Part shown: piece by piece, positions 25,201-36,871 of the stretch | Layout: the number at the start of each line of letters is the position of its first letter | How positions within the stretch are numbered: position 1 is the stretch's first letter | Source: Marthasterias glacialis | Lineage: Eukaryota > Echinodermata > Asteroidea > Forcipulatida > Asteriidae | Length of the DNA: 64,000 bases | NCBI GenBank assembly: GCA_911728455.2 | Contig: OU452231.1 | Coordinates: 20,316,499-20,380,498 of the forward strand | Direction of reading: 5' to 3' | Position numbers and translations under genes: made by a program | Notes under the pieces: generated by a model | Seen by the model: only the letters and a program-made list of their open reading frames with translations | Told to the model about the DNA's origin: nothing | Databases searched by the model: none

Positions 25201-28200
25201 TCTTGCAAATGTGCGCATTCTCAGAGTTATTTTAAGATGACATGTCGTGCCTCAGAGTCTCCCATTTCCTAATGAAGACTAACATCTGATTCCTTACAGC
25301 GTTGCTGTTGTTCAACTAGCAACCTCAAACAGAGTATTTCTTTTGGATCTTCCTGCGCTTATGACTTTGGATCCAGCAAAGACGACATCTTTCTTTCAAT
25401 CCTTTCTTTCCAGCACTCAAGTTTTGAAATTAGGTAATTACACCTTGACTGTTTTTAATATTTTAATATTTCCATCGTCCTCACTTTGTGTACAAATCAT
25501 TTAACATGGCGTTCCAACGCTTCTAATGCAAACTTTCTTTTAGGGACCATATAGTTGCTAGCTTATTGTTAAAGAATTGACCTTTGACCTTCACTTTTAG
25601 GTTTTGGTATCAGTGGTGACTTCCAGATGCTAAGCAAGTCCTACCCAGAGCTGAAAACGCCCGTAGCTAACGTTCAGCGTATAGTGGATCTGCACATGCT
25701 CAGTAAGCAAGTAAGAAAGTTCATTTGTTGTTTTGTCATTTGAGTTTAAAAGCAGCAAAGATTTTTATCTAAGAGCTTAAATTCAAGGAAGAGACATCCT
25801 AAGGTCTTGTGTCAGTGAGATGTGTTTTCTGTCATTGCTAAGAAAAAAAAGATAGAAGTGAGAACAGTCCGACTTTGAATGTCGGATTTTTCATGTTTTG
25901 GTATGCAGAAGGTTTTTGAATACCTGGTTGATACAGCACAACATTATTCAACTTATTTCATGAAAGTCCTTTTCAAATTTCCATCATTTCCAATTGCAAG
26001 AAAAACAAATTGTGACCCAAGATAATGTCAAGATTTATTATTTGTATTATCTTTGATAGTTTCTCATCTTATCTTTCTTATCATCAGTTCTCATATATTC
26101 TCATATATTCTCACAGATTCTCATATATTCTCATATATTCTTGCAGATTCTCCAGGCTAAACCAGACATTCTGAGTAGAGCAGCAGACCTTGCTGCTGGG
26201 GATGCTCAAGTTTCTTCTGCTAAAGGATTGAGTGAATTGACTCTTCAATGCTTCGGCCGGGTTTTAGATAAGAAAGAACAATTATCCAACTGGGAGAAGC
26301 GCCCTCTACGGCCATCGCAGGTCCAATATGCTGGTAAGGGTTTCAGCATTAAGCCTCCTTAGTAATTTCTGGTGATTGTTTTTTTTTGGTTAAAACGATT
26401 AGAGCTTGTAGTTTTAGTAAAGTCATTTTCCAAACTGAAGATTTGATAATAATATTTAGTGCTTTATCTTATACCTGATAAACATTGCCTGAATGAGTGA
26501 ATGAACATTTAGATATAATTTTAGCCTTTGACAAAAAGACTCTGCTAGGGTCAAAACGTGAGGCCATTAAGCTTATTTTTGCCAGATATGATTTCTCAAC
26601 TATTTGTATATCTTATTTCTTTCTTCTCTATGCAGCTTTGGATGCTTTTTGTCTCTTGGAAATCTATTCTCTTTTGAAGGCCAAAGTGAACGAAGCTGGC
26701 CTTGAGATCAACATGGAGCCTACATCGTCATCCAAGACAACCAAAAAGTCCAAATCCAAATCAAAGGAATCCAAAAAAACAAAGAATAAATCTCAACCAC
26801 AAGGTTTTACGGTAACTCAAATACTTTGCAAGTCAAGCGAGTAACAATGATAAGGGATGTGAAATCATGTTACGAGATCACAAAACTGTCTAAATGTCTT
26901 CATACTTTCTTATTTTAGAAAAGACAGTGCGAGTTTTGCATGCATCCAGATGTTAGGATCTGTTAAAAGTGTCTGATTTTGTTTCTTTTTGCGTATTTCG
27001 AGTACCCATAAAACTTGAACATTGTACACAGAATCTCATATTTTTGTTGTAGAAAACACCACCGGTATCTGAGGAGGTGATACGCCCGGGAGAATTGTCC
27101 GTTGTTTGTGATACAATGCTGCAAGGTCTTGGCAGACAACTTAGGACTTGTGGTGTGGACGTCAAGATCTTAGAAACAACTGATGATCATGATGAAGCAG
27201 CTAAGGTATGGAATGATCTTTCATTCCTTTTCATAATAATAATTACAATTTGAGAGGCTAATTATCCTCACTGGCAGCTGAGAAGCTGAATTGTGAAGGC
27301 TACACATATTCGAGCTGCAGGCATTTAAGGGTGCCTTTGGCAGCCAGCCACATCAACCCATATACAACCACGGAGCACAGCCTGAGATCGAATGATCGAT
27401 TGATTTTTCCGGAGGGAGGAAAACCTGATGGCCGAGAGAAAAACTCTTGTGGCACAGGAGACAACCAGCGCACAACTCCACTCACATATGGCCCTAGCCG
27501 GGAATCGAACCAGGGACACATTGGTGAGAGGCAAGCACTTTATGCGCATGCCACCCATGCCATCCAAAAGGGATATAAACTCCAACATGTCTAAAGACGA
27601 CTTGTCCTGTGTCTGAATTTAATTTATCTTGTATAATTCCTTTTCCAGATAGCATTTAGGGAAAGGAGAGTTATATTGACGTCTGGAACACCATTTCAAA
27701 CCGTAAGTCCTCATTATTCCATCCTCATTCTGCATTGACTAAACGACAACTTGTTTTTCTTCACAAAATGTTTCAAAGATCAAAAAACATTTAGATCTGT
27801 TCCGTACTGAAGTTCTTTTCTTATTTTCTGCAAATAAGATTCAATTTTAATAGAAGGTATTGTGTCTGTCCTTCTGAAGTTAAAATCCCAGGTAGGGGAA
27901 GGAAGATGCCTGGCTGTTGACATATCGTGTAATGCCAAACAACAAGTGGCTCAAGTCTTCAACCACTTCAATGTTCGTGTCAAACAAGAAGATGTTTTCA
28001 GCCGTTGTCAGGTAAAAGAGATTTTATGTTACACTCTATCCTTCCAATTCATTTCAGGCATCACAGTCTCCCTAATCCAGAAACTCAGAAGACTTTCTAT
28101 TTGCACTGTGTGTTAAGTGTCTTGCTCAAGGACACAAGTGTCACGATGGGGATTCAAACCCACACCCCAATGACTTAGCCACCAGAACTTGAGTCCGGTG

Positions 28201-28976
28201 CGCTAGACCGCTCAGCCACGACATGCATTTCTGAGGTTTCACTTTTCATCTTTCCTCAGGTGTGTAATAGCAACGTTTATATTGAGGTGACCAATGATGA
28301 GATGAGGAGACTCTGGTATAACAAGAAGGCACTCCTACAAGGCCCTGCAGATGAGACTCCATCAACCGTTTCAGATACTCAGGCAGCAAGCAGTGCATCA
28401 ACATCGACTGTTTCAGACCCACCATCTGCAAGTACATCCTCACATTACCTGACACGTCCCATTCACGATCTTGACTTTGACGACCGTGGTGCAGAGTTAC
28501 TCCTTGATTGTGAAGATGATATTGAGTTTGATTATTATCACACAGCGATTGACGTAAACGCAGCTCCTTCAACCCTCACTGATCCTTCAAATTCCTCTGT
28601 CCCACAAGCCACGCCTTCGATAGTAGACCACAATCCAGCTACTGTAGTCCCTCAGATGACGCCTGCTAATCCCCCATCCAAACCATCCCTTGAAGTCTCC
28701 GGGAATACACCAACCCTCACTCCTACAGATGCTGCCAATTATAGGAAAAGGAGTCAGTATTACAAACCACGAACTGACTCCAACCTTGGGAACATGATCG
28801 ACTTTGAAAGTGTCACCATCAACGGAACCATCCCACTTCAAGTTGAGCAAATTCCAGAAGGTGTTTTGTCCCAAATTGAGACATTCTTTTGTTGCTCAAA
28901 ATGTGGCAAAGCCTTCTGGGAAGGGACTCATTTTGATCGAGTAGTGGACCAATTTTCACATGTTCTAGATAAGTAA
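19205..28976 (+). CDS. EXD3: Exonuclease mut-7 homologue (EXD3-like): DEDDy 3'-5' exonuclease plus Mut7-C domain
   Basis: Seventeen coding exons: 19205-19334, 20082-20245, 20364-20537, 21049-21102, 21933-22072, 22693-22864, 23433-23632, 24136-24283, 24756-24820, 25300-25433, 25601-25710, 26147-26333, 26636-26811, 27053-27205, 27649-27702, 27880-28011, 28260-28976. All phases agree, giving 969 residues. Residues 1-390 are a helical N-terminal region typical of EXD3/mut-7. The exonuclease fold follows: GIDMEW (D402, E404), GFGISGDF (D467) and YAALD (Y558, D562), the complete DEDDy set. A Lys/Ser linker (about 575-615) leads to the Mut7-C domain (CDTMLQGLGRQLR, D638) and a Cys pair at C730/C733 with its partner CSKCGKAFW (C943/C946). 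C. elegans mut-7 acts in transposon silencing; the role of animal EXD3 is poorly known. Introns carry SINEs and a tRNA-like sequence. Confidence 0.93.
21322..21391. repeat. CAAT microsatellite with a palindromic centre
   Basis: (CAAT)n runs into GATCGATTGATCGATC and then (CAAT)n again, in an EXD3 intron. Confidence 0.85.
23179..23251 (+). repeat. tRNA-Asp(GTC)-like sequence, degraded; probable SINE head
   Basis: The 73 nt fold as a tRNA. There is a 7-bp acceptor stem (GGTTAGA with TCTAGTC, two wobbles), an A box TAGCTCAGTTGG, an anticodon loop ATGTCAA with GTC (Asp), and a T-loop GTTCAAA. The T stem is broken at two positions (AG where CC would pair) and the anticodon stem has a C-T mismatch at its base. 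It sits in an EXD3 intron in sense and runs straight into a T-rich tail, as a tRNA-derived SINE would. A working tRNA is unlikely. Confidence 0.65.
26086..26146 (+). repeat. TTCTCATATA minisatellite forming the acceptor of EXD3 exon 12
   Basis: About six 10-bp TTCTCATATA-type units make up the polypyrimidine tract. Two units have mutated to contain AG acceptors, at 26116 and 26146. Confidence 0.8.
27296..27562 (-). mobile_element. tRNA-Glu-derived SINE in EXD3 intron
   Basis: Read on the minus strand, a tRNA-like head carries GCCTCTCACC (Glu CTC anticodon region) followed by the B box GGTTCGATTCCCGG. A body of about 190 bp follows. It lies between EXD3 coding exons 14 and 15, antisense to the gene. 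A related head lies at 55984-56125. Confidence 0.6.
28111..28226 (-). mobile_element. tRNA-Leu(CAA)-derived SINE fragment
   Basis: On the minus strand the order is A-box-like GGCTGAGCGG, anticodon arm CCGGA/CTCAAGT/TCTGG (CAA, Leu), then B box GGGTTTGAATCCCC. The motif TGTCCTTGAGCAAG and a short tail follow. It ends 33 bp before the last EXD3 exon. The same order recurs at 29583-29902. Confidence 0.7.
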
Positions 28977-29439
28977 ATCTTGAGTTGTTTTCACAACTTC
29001 AAGTACATGCGTACATCTTGACAACTTTGTTCAGCATGAAAGCGATATAAAAATAATAAGCAATACATATTACTGTATATGTTGTGACATTTGTTTTTAA
29101 TAATTAAGCATTGTATTTTGTCATAAATTTTAATTAATGCTTTAGTTTCTTTTAAAGGTGTTATTGATTTTGTTTTTGAGGCGTTTTGTATAAAGGTAGA
29201 ATAGCTTTAAGATTTGTTTTAAAATTTTAAAATAGACAAAATAATTCAAATGTTCTCGTATTACAACTCATGAATCGTATAAGCATGAAGTATTAACACA
29301 AAAATAGTAGACAATGGGGGAGCTCACTATATTAGTTTGTCAAAAAAATAATTAAAAAAACAAGCAAACATGTAACTTAAAGTTGTAACTACAAGAATTT
29401 GCATCTTAGTGAAAAAGCAGTAAGGTATAATATTTTTTT

Positions 29440-30000
29440 TAGTTTTTACGCTTGCACAAATGTGTGGTAAACACTGCACTAGAATAACTGTGTTGTGGGT
29501 TTCAATCCCACCATAGTTTTTTGTTTTTGGCAAGTTAGGAAGGACTAAGTAAAGAGTGCTTTACTGTATACTTATTATTATTTTAATGCAAGTCACGTAT
29601 CAGAAGGCCCAAAGGCCACTCGTGGTGTGGGCTACAGAAGGGATAGAAACCTGTCCCAACGTGCAGAAACAAGACATGGCGAGATATAAACGCAAGGTTG
29701 TTCACAGCACAGCTAAGAACAGGGAGGGGTAAATGAATTTGTAGCGAAACAAACATAACTGCCTCTTCCCCTATTTGAAGCAATTATAGTTAAGTGTCTT
29801 GCTCAGGACACAAGTGTCGTGACTGGGATTCGAACCCACATCCTGATGACTAAGCTGCCAGAACTTGCATCCGATGCACTAAACCACTCGGACATGACAT
29901 GCTACAACTTCTACTGTATACATAGTCCTTCCTAAACTTGCCAAAAACAAGAACCACAATGGGATTCGAACCCACACACCTACAGTCTAGAGCAGGGAGC
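29440..30000. repeat. Inverted pair of tRNA-derived repeats flanking a SINE
   Basis: A unit at about 29440-29575 (plus: GTGGGTTTCAATCCCACC, then a TTTTTGGCAAGTTAGGAAG-type stretch) is matched in inverted orientation at about 29913-30000. The Leu-type SINE sits between the two arms. This explains most of the intergenic block after EXD3. Confidence 0.5.
29583..29902 (-). mobile_element. tRNA-Leu-derived SINE, longer copy
   Basis: The head at 29789-29902 (minus) matches the element at 28111-28226, including the CAA-type anticodon arm, GGTTCGAATCCC B box and the GTCC.TGAGCAAG motif. The body continues to about 29583. It lies downstream of EXD3. Confidence 0.6.
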
Positions 30001-31331
30001 AATTTTATGGGGCTTCTTACTACATAATTCTGTGTGTACAGTGCCCCTGAAAGCGCATGATTCCATTGGCCAGAAGGGCAGATTTCCGCAATGAGCAGAG
30101 CCATGAAATTAGGTCGAGATGACTTTTGTGCTACACCACCCATTGCCTCGATGTTCAGAAGCCAGTTCAAATCTTGTAATTAGCCTAAATGTAATGCAAA
30201 CAATTTAATGAAATAAAAAGCAGTAATTTATAACTGAAAAGAGGTTAAAGTATAATGTATTGTGTGCATGTGCCTAACAAAACTAAAGGATGAATGCATG
30301 GACAAATGACAATGAGAGATATTTCCGTTGGAATAATTCACGTGCTCAAAAATGAAAAAATTCAAATGTAGGCATATAAATGTTTGTTTTGTTTACAGGA
30401 CTTAATGATTTTGCATAGTTCATGGGGACTGCATTTCAATGTACCAATATTGATAACTTTCAACAAATTAAGACTGAAATTTCCAATGATTTTGTAAAAT
30501 ATACAGAGAGAAAAGGTGATTTTTCATATCTTTATTCATTGTTTGCCCTGACCATAAATTTGTTTATTCGCAGTTTGTGTACATAAAATGAATTAGTATT
30601 TTAAAAGAAATAAAATTGACTGAATTAAACTGAAATATGTGTCCCTGTTAATAACTTTTTGAGAATGTGTTACCAGCTTCTTAAGTAAACTCTAGACCAT
30701 GTGACCCTTGTTTACAAAAGAGTGACCTTGTACATTCCAGGGCAATTACTGGCAGGCAAGATACTGCATGGGACATATGAGAAATTTTACATTTTGTATC
30801 ATAATTTCCACATAAATTCAATGGCTATTAAAATGAGAGCTGAACTAGTTGTGAGATGTGCCCCTTTCCTTCATATCCAAAGTTGATGACAATCGGACAG
30901 TGCAATCTCCATAAAATGAAAGATTTAAAGTATTTTCCCATTGAGCCGTGTACAAATCCTGCCTGCAGGAAGTCCAGGTTCTGTGGCTCTTTTGTAAACA
31001 TGTGATGTCACAGGTAACATGGTCTATATCTCTGACCATCATTGCTCTCAATTTTTCAAACATTGGAGTTTTTTATGCTAAGAGTATTGAGCAGCTGCAG
31101 AGATCTGCTAGTAATTTTTTATTTTTTGTTATGATTTTTTTTAACTTACAGGTAAAAACAACAGTTTCTATTATGTAACTTTGGTTTATTTATCGGGTGC
31201 TCGGATCTTGCCATATTTATTTACAAACAAACACGTGGTGTTGAACCCTTAGATTTGCAGCGGTCAGAAGAGAGAGTTTGTTGAACTCTTTTTCGGCTGA
31301 TTTTGAGCGCGGTGGATTGTGGGTCTTTTCA

Positions 31332-31417
31332 AAGATGGCGGCGCCCATGAACGGTTTATTTCGAGTGTTTGTCGTCGTGCAGATTTATTTATTAAAAACC
31401 GCAGGATTATAGTGAAA
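31332..31417 (+). promoter_or_regulatory. TRNT1: TRNT1 first exon with YY1-like element and upstream ORF
   Basis: AAGATGGCGGC (31332-31342) is a YY1-type promoter-proximal motif often found at animal housekeeping starts. Its embedded ATG opens an upstream ORF of about 26 codons that stops at TAG just before the donor (gtacat). The exon is therefore likely 5' UTR, joined to the acceptor before 32217. The boundaries are inferred. Confidence 0.5.
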
Positions 31418-32245
31418 GGTACATGTAAATTGACTGCTTATTATTTATGGTATTGTTACCTTAATAATTAGACTCGAGCTTGTGATTTACACAAACACTA
31501 CAGCGACGAAACTAGGATAAAATTGTACGGGGGGGATCGGGGAGGGGGAGGGGAACAAGAAAAAGAAGGGGGAATGAAGATCACCTCACTGCCACTAGGG
31601 TCAGTGTCAGTGACACTGATCAACAGTCACAGAACGGGTGCGTTTTTGGCAAAACTGCCGTATCCGGCTGCCACTTTATCTCCCTTAATTTAAGTCAAAT
31701 TATATCCTTAGCTGTCCAGAAAGGTTAAAGGAATGTTTACAGAGAGGAACAGGCACTTTGAACGATTACAAAGTGTTGATGTCATGAAAATAAGCCATCT
31801 TCGCATCTAGTACTAGTATCTTTGTTGGGCTTGACAACGCTACTCGCTAAACACCATTTTAGTTCCTTTGGGTATGACATGAATGTGCTAAAGTTTGGCC
31901 TCCCGATGAAATGTCCGCTTGAATTTTCTTTTTTACGGGTCAATAATTAGTGTTTTAGCTACCTATTCCATGTATTCCTTGAGAGGAATTAAAAAAGGGA
32001 AATAAAGCCCAACAACATTAATTACAAAATCTAAAAAATCCCTTAGAAAGTGGCAGTCAGATATGAAAACTTTTCCACATTGAAATTTACATAATTAAAA
32101 ACTTATAAAGTGTAACATTTTATTCTGGTTATTTTTAATCTCAAAAGTCCAGATTTAAAATATTATTTGGTTGTTTTTAAAGTATTATTGTACATTTCTT
32201 TCCAATGGTTTTGCAGCTCTAGTGAAGACCATCAATTCTAAGCAG

Positions 32246-34966
32246 ATGTTGGGGGTTGCACTACGACCCTTCAGACTCCACCTCCAACGCACCATCCATC
32301 ACCTGCTGCCTTCTGGCTGCAAACCAAAACCATCTCTGAGAATCAGGCAGGCAAGCATCGCTACTTCAACCATGAAACTTGACACACCCGAGTTCCACGC
32401 AGTCTTCACTCCCGAGTTGAGGCAGCTGGCGGAAATCTTTGAACAGAACAATTATGAGTTGAGGATTGCTGGTGGGGCAGTCAGGGATCTCCTGATGAGG
32501 GTGGGTAACTCGTTGTTTGGGTTTTAGCTCATATAGTTCCAGCTATCGTTGGGGAAAGCTCTCCACAATAATTCCCTGAAATATCAGTTCCTAGTTATCA
32601 ATATCATAGATTTTGAGTAGGTCTCGATTGACTGACACTGAGACTCAGATGTTGCAAGACACTCTGTATCAAAAAAGTGATTATTACTGTTTTTTGTGTC
32701 ATTTATTATCAACTTTTGCATGACTTGTGTCACTCCTCATTCACAATTACAGAAACAACCAAAGGACATTGACTTTGCCACCACGGCCACGCCCACTGAG
32801 ATGAAGGACATGTTTGAACGAGAAGGCATCCGGATGTTGAATACCAAAGGAGAGAAGCACGGCACCATTACGGCAAGACTCAACAACAAGGAGAACTTTG
32901 AAGTGACCACTCTTAGGGTGGATCGAGTGACAGATGGCCGACACGCCGAGGTGGAATTCACAAAGGACTGGAGAACAGATGCTGAAAGGAGAGACCTTAC
33001 CATCAACTCAATGTTCCTCAGTAAGAACAAGGGTTAAACATAAGTGGTGGATTTAAAGTTGCCTCAAAATTGAAACTCTGTTGTGCAAATATGTTTATCA
33101 TTTTCACTTGTAAACTCGTTTGCCTGCCCAACACCAAGCCATGATTAGTTTAGCAGTAAAGAAAAGGGTTCCTCTAAAATCAGGCAAACACAGCCTGAGG
33201 GTTAATTCTGATATAGGCAGACAGAAAAAATCAACAATCAGATTATCATTATGATTATAGGCTCGGCTTTGTGTTGTCTTTTTATTTCTCAGCTCTGGAT
33301 GGTACGTTGATTGACTTCTTTCATGGTAAGGAGGATTTGGAAAGATGCAACGTGGCATTCGTTGGAGACCCAACGGCAAGAATACAAGAGGACTATTTGC
33401 GTATCTTGAGATACTTCAGGTAAAAACAATTAACAAATTGCAAACAGTGGCAGTATTAAATAACATCGGGATATATTTTGAGGGCACATCCTCAAGAGTG
33501 AACCCTCAAACTTGGGATAAAAATACTGGGCAAAAAATCTCGACACTGCACAATCTAGAAGCAAAATCTGAATTTGCAGAAGTCTACAAAGAAAAGAAGA
33601 TGGAGAAGTGTTTTAAATGTGAATGTAGGAACAGATAAAAGACAAACCATTATTCATCAGAAAGAAACATACGGTAAAATCCGATCCTCATACTCCAGTG
33701 AAAGAAGGGATACAAACCCGGCTTCCCAGAATTAATAGGCAGGGTAATTTCTGATATGCCAATCCAATCTTGTGTTGTTCACCTTCAGATTTTATGGCCG
33801 CATTGCAAAGGAGCCCAATGCACACTCCTCCAAGACCTTACAAGCAATCCGAGAGAATGCCCAGGGCTTGGCTGGGATCTCAGGAGAGAGAATTTGGCTG
33901 GAATTGAAGAAAACAGTCACTGGAAATCATGCAGCAAGTCTGATGGAATGCATGCATGATTTGCAACTCACACAGTATATGGGTAATTATAAAAATAAAA
34001 CCACTGAGTTGAACTTCAGTTTCATAAAGCTTTTAAATACTAAAATTGGCTAAGCACTGGGGAATCTTGCTTAGAAAAATTGGTTACCAATCAAGATAAA
34101 ATGTAACTTACATCTGGTGACTGGTTCACTGCAAATTGTTTTCCTTCCAACAAACTTTACGGAGCAATATTTTCTGCTGTACAGCTTCATGAATTTGGGC
34201 CTGGAGCATTACCCTCAGACTTGTTTCAAAAAAAGCCTCTTACTTTTTGTCAATTATTTGTAGGTCTACCATTAGAAACAAATATCACAAATTTCCGTCG
34301 TGTGTGGGAGAGGTCAAGATCCATGGAACCCAGACCAATTACCCTCCTTGCAGCATTGCTCACAGACCAGAAACAAGTGTTACAACTTGAGGCACGCCTT
34401 AGAATATCAGCAGACGAGAGGAAGACGGCACTCTTCATGGTTGCCGAGAGGGAAGACAAGCATCACCAGAGTGATCCATTAAAGCCCTACAAAGATATTG
34501 TTGTTTCAGTGAGTACAGTAACAAATAAATGCCGCATGTTTCAGTTGCAGTTGCTCTTTAGTAGCCTGAACTCAGCTTTGGAAACCCAATTAACCTCTTA
34601 AAAACAAATCAAGATTTGATAGATTTAATTCAAACAAGATTGGAAAACATTGATGATTTTTCTAAAAGTTTTTTTTTCTCTTCTTTTTCTTTGCAGCTTC
34701 AAGGGAAAGAGAAGGGAGTCCTCTTATACACTCTTGAGGTTCTCAAGTATAGAGGAGATCAAGAACTCTATGAGAGACTGAAGGAGTGGGAGATTCCAAG
34801 ATTCCCTGTCTCTGGGAAAGACTTGATTGCTGCAGGGCTGCCCAAGGGGAGAAAGTTTGGGGAATATCTAGATAGACTGAAGGAAAGATGGATGGAGCGA
34901 AACTTTGAGATGAGCAGAGAGGAGTTGCTGGAGATGGTTCAAGAATTATTAGACTGTGAAAGATGA
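32246..34966 (+). CDS. TRNT1: CCA tRNA nucleotidyltransferase 1 (class II CCA-adding enzyme)
   Basis: The enzyme adds CCA to tRNA 3' ends in mitochondria and cytosol. Six coding exons: 32246-32500, 32753-33020, 33293-33419, 33789-33982, 34264-34508, 34697-34966, in consistent phase, giving 452 residues (human about 434). Motifs: nucleotidyltransferase loop [12 protein letters not shown] (about 72-83), the catalytic DID (D90, D92), [10 protein letters not shown], the template motif [15 protein letters not shown], and [11 protein letters not shown]. The first 42 residues are rich in Arg, His and Ser and lack acids, as expected for a mitochondrial presequence. An internal ATG at 32372 (M43, MKLDTPEF) aligns with the known internal start in mammals. 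The exon has an acceptor at 32216, so the ATG is not in the first exon. Confidence 0.96.
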
Positions 34967-35061
34967 TCATACACAGGACGATGTTCAAATCAATGGCTAC
35001 GGATATGGCTAAGATCATTATACCAGTACAGCCATAGCCATAACCGAAGCACCTTTTTCTC

Positions 35062-35168
35062 AGTGCAGCCATCTTGTTTGTTTCTTACCACTCAAAACAG
35101 TAACCAAACCGAGGCTAGTAGGACAAGTCAGTCTGGTCTCCATTATAGTATACAGGGATCTCATCTGT
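35062..35168. mobile_element. MITE, AATAGACCTTTATCATG family, left part only
   Basis: GTGCAGCCATCTTGTTTG, GTAACCAAACCGAGGCTAG and AGTCTGGT match the left two thirds of the family. Confidence 0.55.
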
Positions 35169-35609
35169 TTCTGTTTGGGTCGTTAGGATAGGAGTCTTTT
35201 AAGAATGTTGACATGAGTTGAGAGTGCAAAATGCAAAGTAAATGCGGAAAAAATAACAAATATTTCATGAAGTTTACTTCAAATTCAAAATAGATTTATT
35301 TAATAATCATACTCCTTTATATAAAAAGTACATTTGAAAGGCGGAGAAACAGCACAACTTCAGTTCAAGCTATACATTTCAGTTTTCCATACAACATTTG
35401 TTTTGCTTTCACACTTGTCAGATTGCACCAATGTACTGATTTAAATATTTTGACTAATATAAGATGGCTGCTAGTTAACTTAGCGTCAAGTTGGTTTTAA
35501 ATCATCTTTTGGAAAGTGATGACAAGATAGTACAAATTAAAAAACCTCTTCTGCTATAACTTTATACACATTACAAATAGTAATTTACTGAGTCATGAAA
35601 ATTAATTGT

Positions 35610-35788
35610 ATAGACCTGTATCATGGTGCGGCCGTCTTGTTTTTCTCCCATTCAAATCAATGTAACCAAACCGAGGCTGGAAGGGCAAATAATCAGGTTC
35701 CTTTTTGAACAACGAACATCAGCATCCATTACTGTTATTGGCTGCAGGGCACATGACCAAGATGGTGGCAGCATGATAAAGGTCTATT
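35610..35788. mobile_element. MITE, AATAGACCTTTATCATG family, second complete copy
   Basis: It is colinear with 9787-9966, sharing TCTCCCATTCAAA, GAGGCTGGAAGGGCAAATA and AAGATGGTGGCAGCATGAT, and the same inverted ends. Confidence 0.8.
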
Positions 35789-36085
35789 GCCTGCCAACCT
35801 TTGACCCGGTTGGCCCTTTTGAAACAAGTGAAAATGATGTCAAAGGTAAAATCATCTCTCCGCACATAAGCTAAATGGGCAAAAACTTAGTGATTGGTAT
35901 TTATTAACTGAATGAAATTTATTTCATTGTGTGACCATCTCTTTATATCCCAGACTACCATAAAGTTAACTCCGCTTTTGTTGATATTTACACACAAAAT
36001 TGAACAATGTAAATTGCAATATAAACACATTATATACAGATATATAAACAATTGATCCTTTAGAGTTGATATGGCTTTGGAAAAT

Positions 36086-36833
36086 TCAGAAGATATTTGG
36101 GATTAGGCTGACGACAACAATGAAACCCATAAATAATGTAAACAGCATCAAAGGAGTCAGGATACTATACACTGGCCATATAGCAATGTTGAGACTGCAA
36201 AAAAAAAACCAAGAAAAAAGGAGATAATAAAATAAAACATGGTAAATTGACTTTATATTTCACATGTTTATTGCACTCATGCAGAATTTCTAACCGTTCT
36301 ACCAATACAAAATGTTAATTTCAACACAGTGAAAAATAAAAAATGCCCATAATAAATGTTAAAGTTAAAGTTCTTCATTTGTGGTGATGAAAAGAAGTTA
36401 AATCTGAAATTCAACCCCAATGAGATTAAGGGACCTTGACCTGTAGTGGACGATTCAGGCCCACACTACCCATGCGCTTTATTGGTGTTGGTGCAGATTT
36501 CATAAGGAGATCATTCCAAAGCGCCTGGGCAGCTGCATAAAAACCTGAAGAAAATGAGGAATGGGTTTGGGGTTTCGTTGTAATAGATCTGACTTACCAA
36601 ACAGAACCAGCTAGAAACGTTCCAGTTGCCAGTGGGATTGCCATTGGTGATGCCTTTTCCCAGTCACTGTTTTTCTTAAACCAGCTCAAGAACACAATGA
36701 GGTAACTACCAATGCAAACAGGTATAGCTAGCAAAACGAGGCCCAAGTACAACCAGGATCTGAAAGAGAAACACATTCAAATAAACCTCTTGAGTGGATA
36801 AAAAAGAGAACACAAACAATGGTGTTACTATTG

Positions 36834-36871
<38 letters not shown>

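Larger units (their letters stand above)
28977..31331. other. EXD3-TRNT1 intergenic region
   Basis: It begins with the EXD3 3' UTR, for which I could not fix a polyadenylation site, continues through the SINE cluster at 29.4-30.2 kb and ends in the TRNT1 promoter. I see no protein-coding exon. Confidence 0.5.
34967..36085. other. TRNT1/TMEM128 convergent 3' region with MITE copies
   Basis: It holds both 3' UTRs, a partial MITE at about 35062-35168 preceded by GGCTACGG/AGCCATAGCC foldback units, and a complete MITE at 35610-35788. No coding exon was seen. Confidence 0.5.

Noticed and set aside
35623-35874. 83-codon frame in the TRNT1/TMEM128 3' region
   Set aside because: Most of it is the interior of the MITE at 35610-35788, and the frame is not kept in the other copies.
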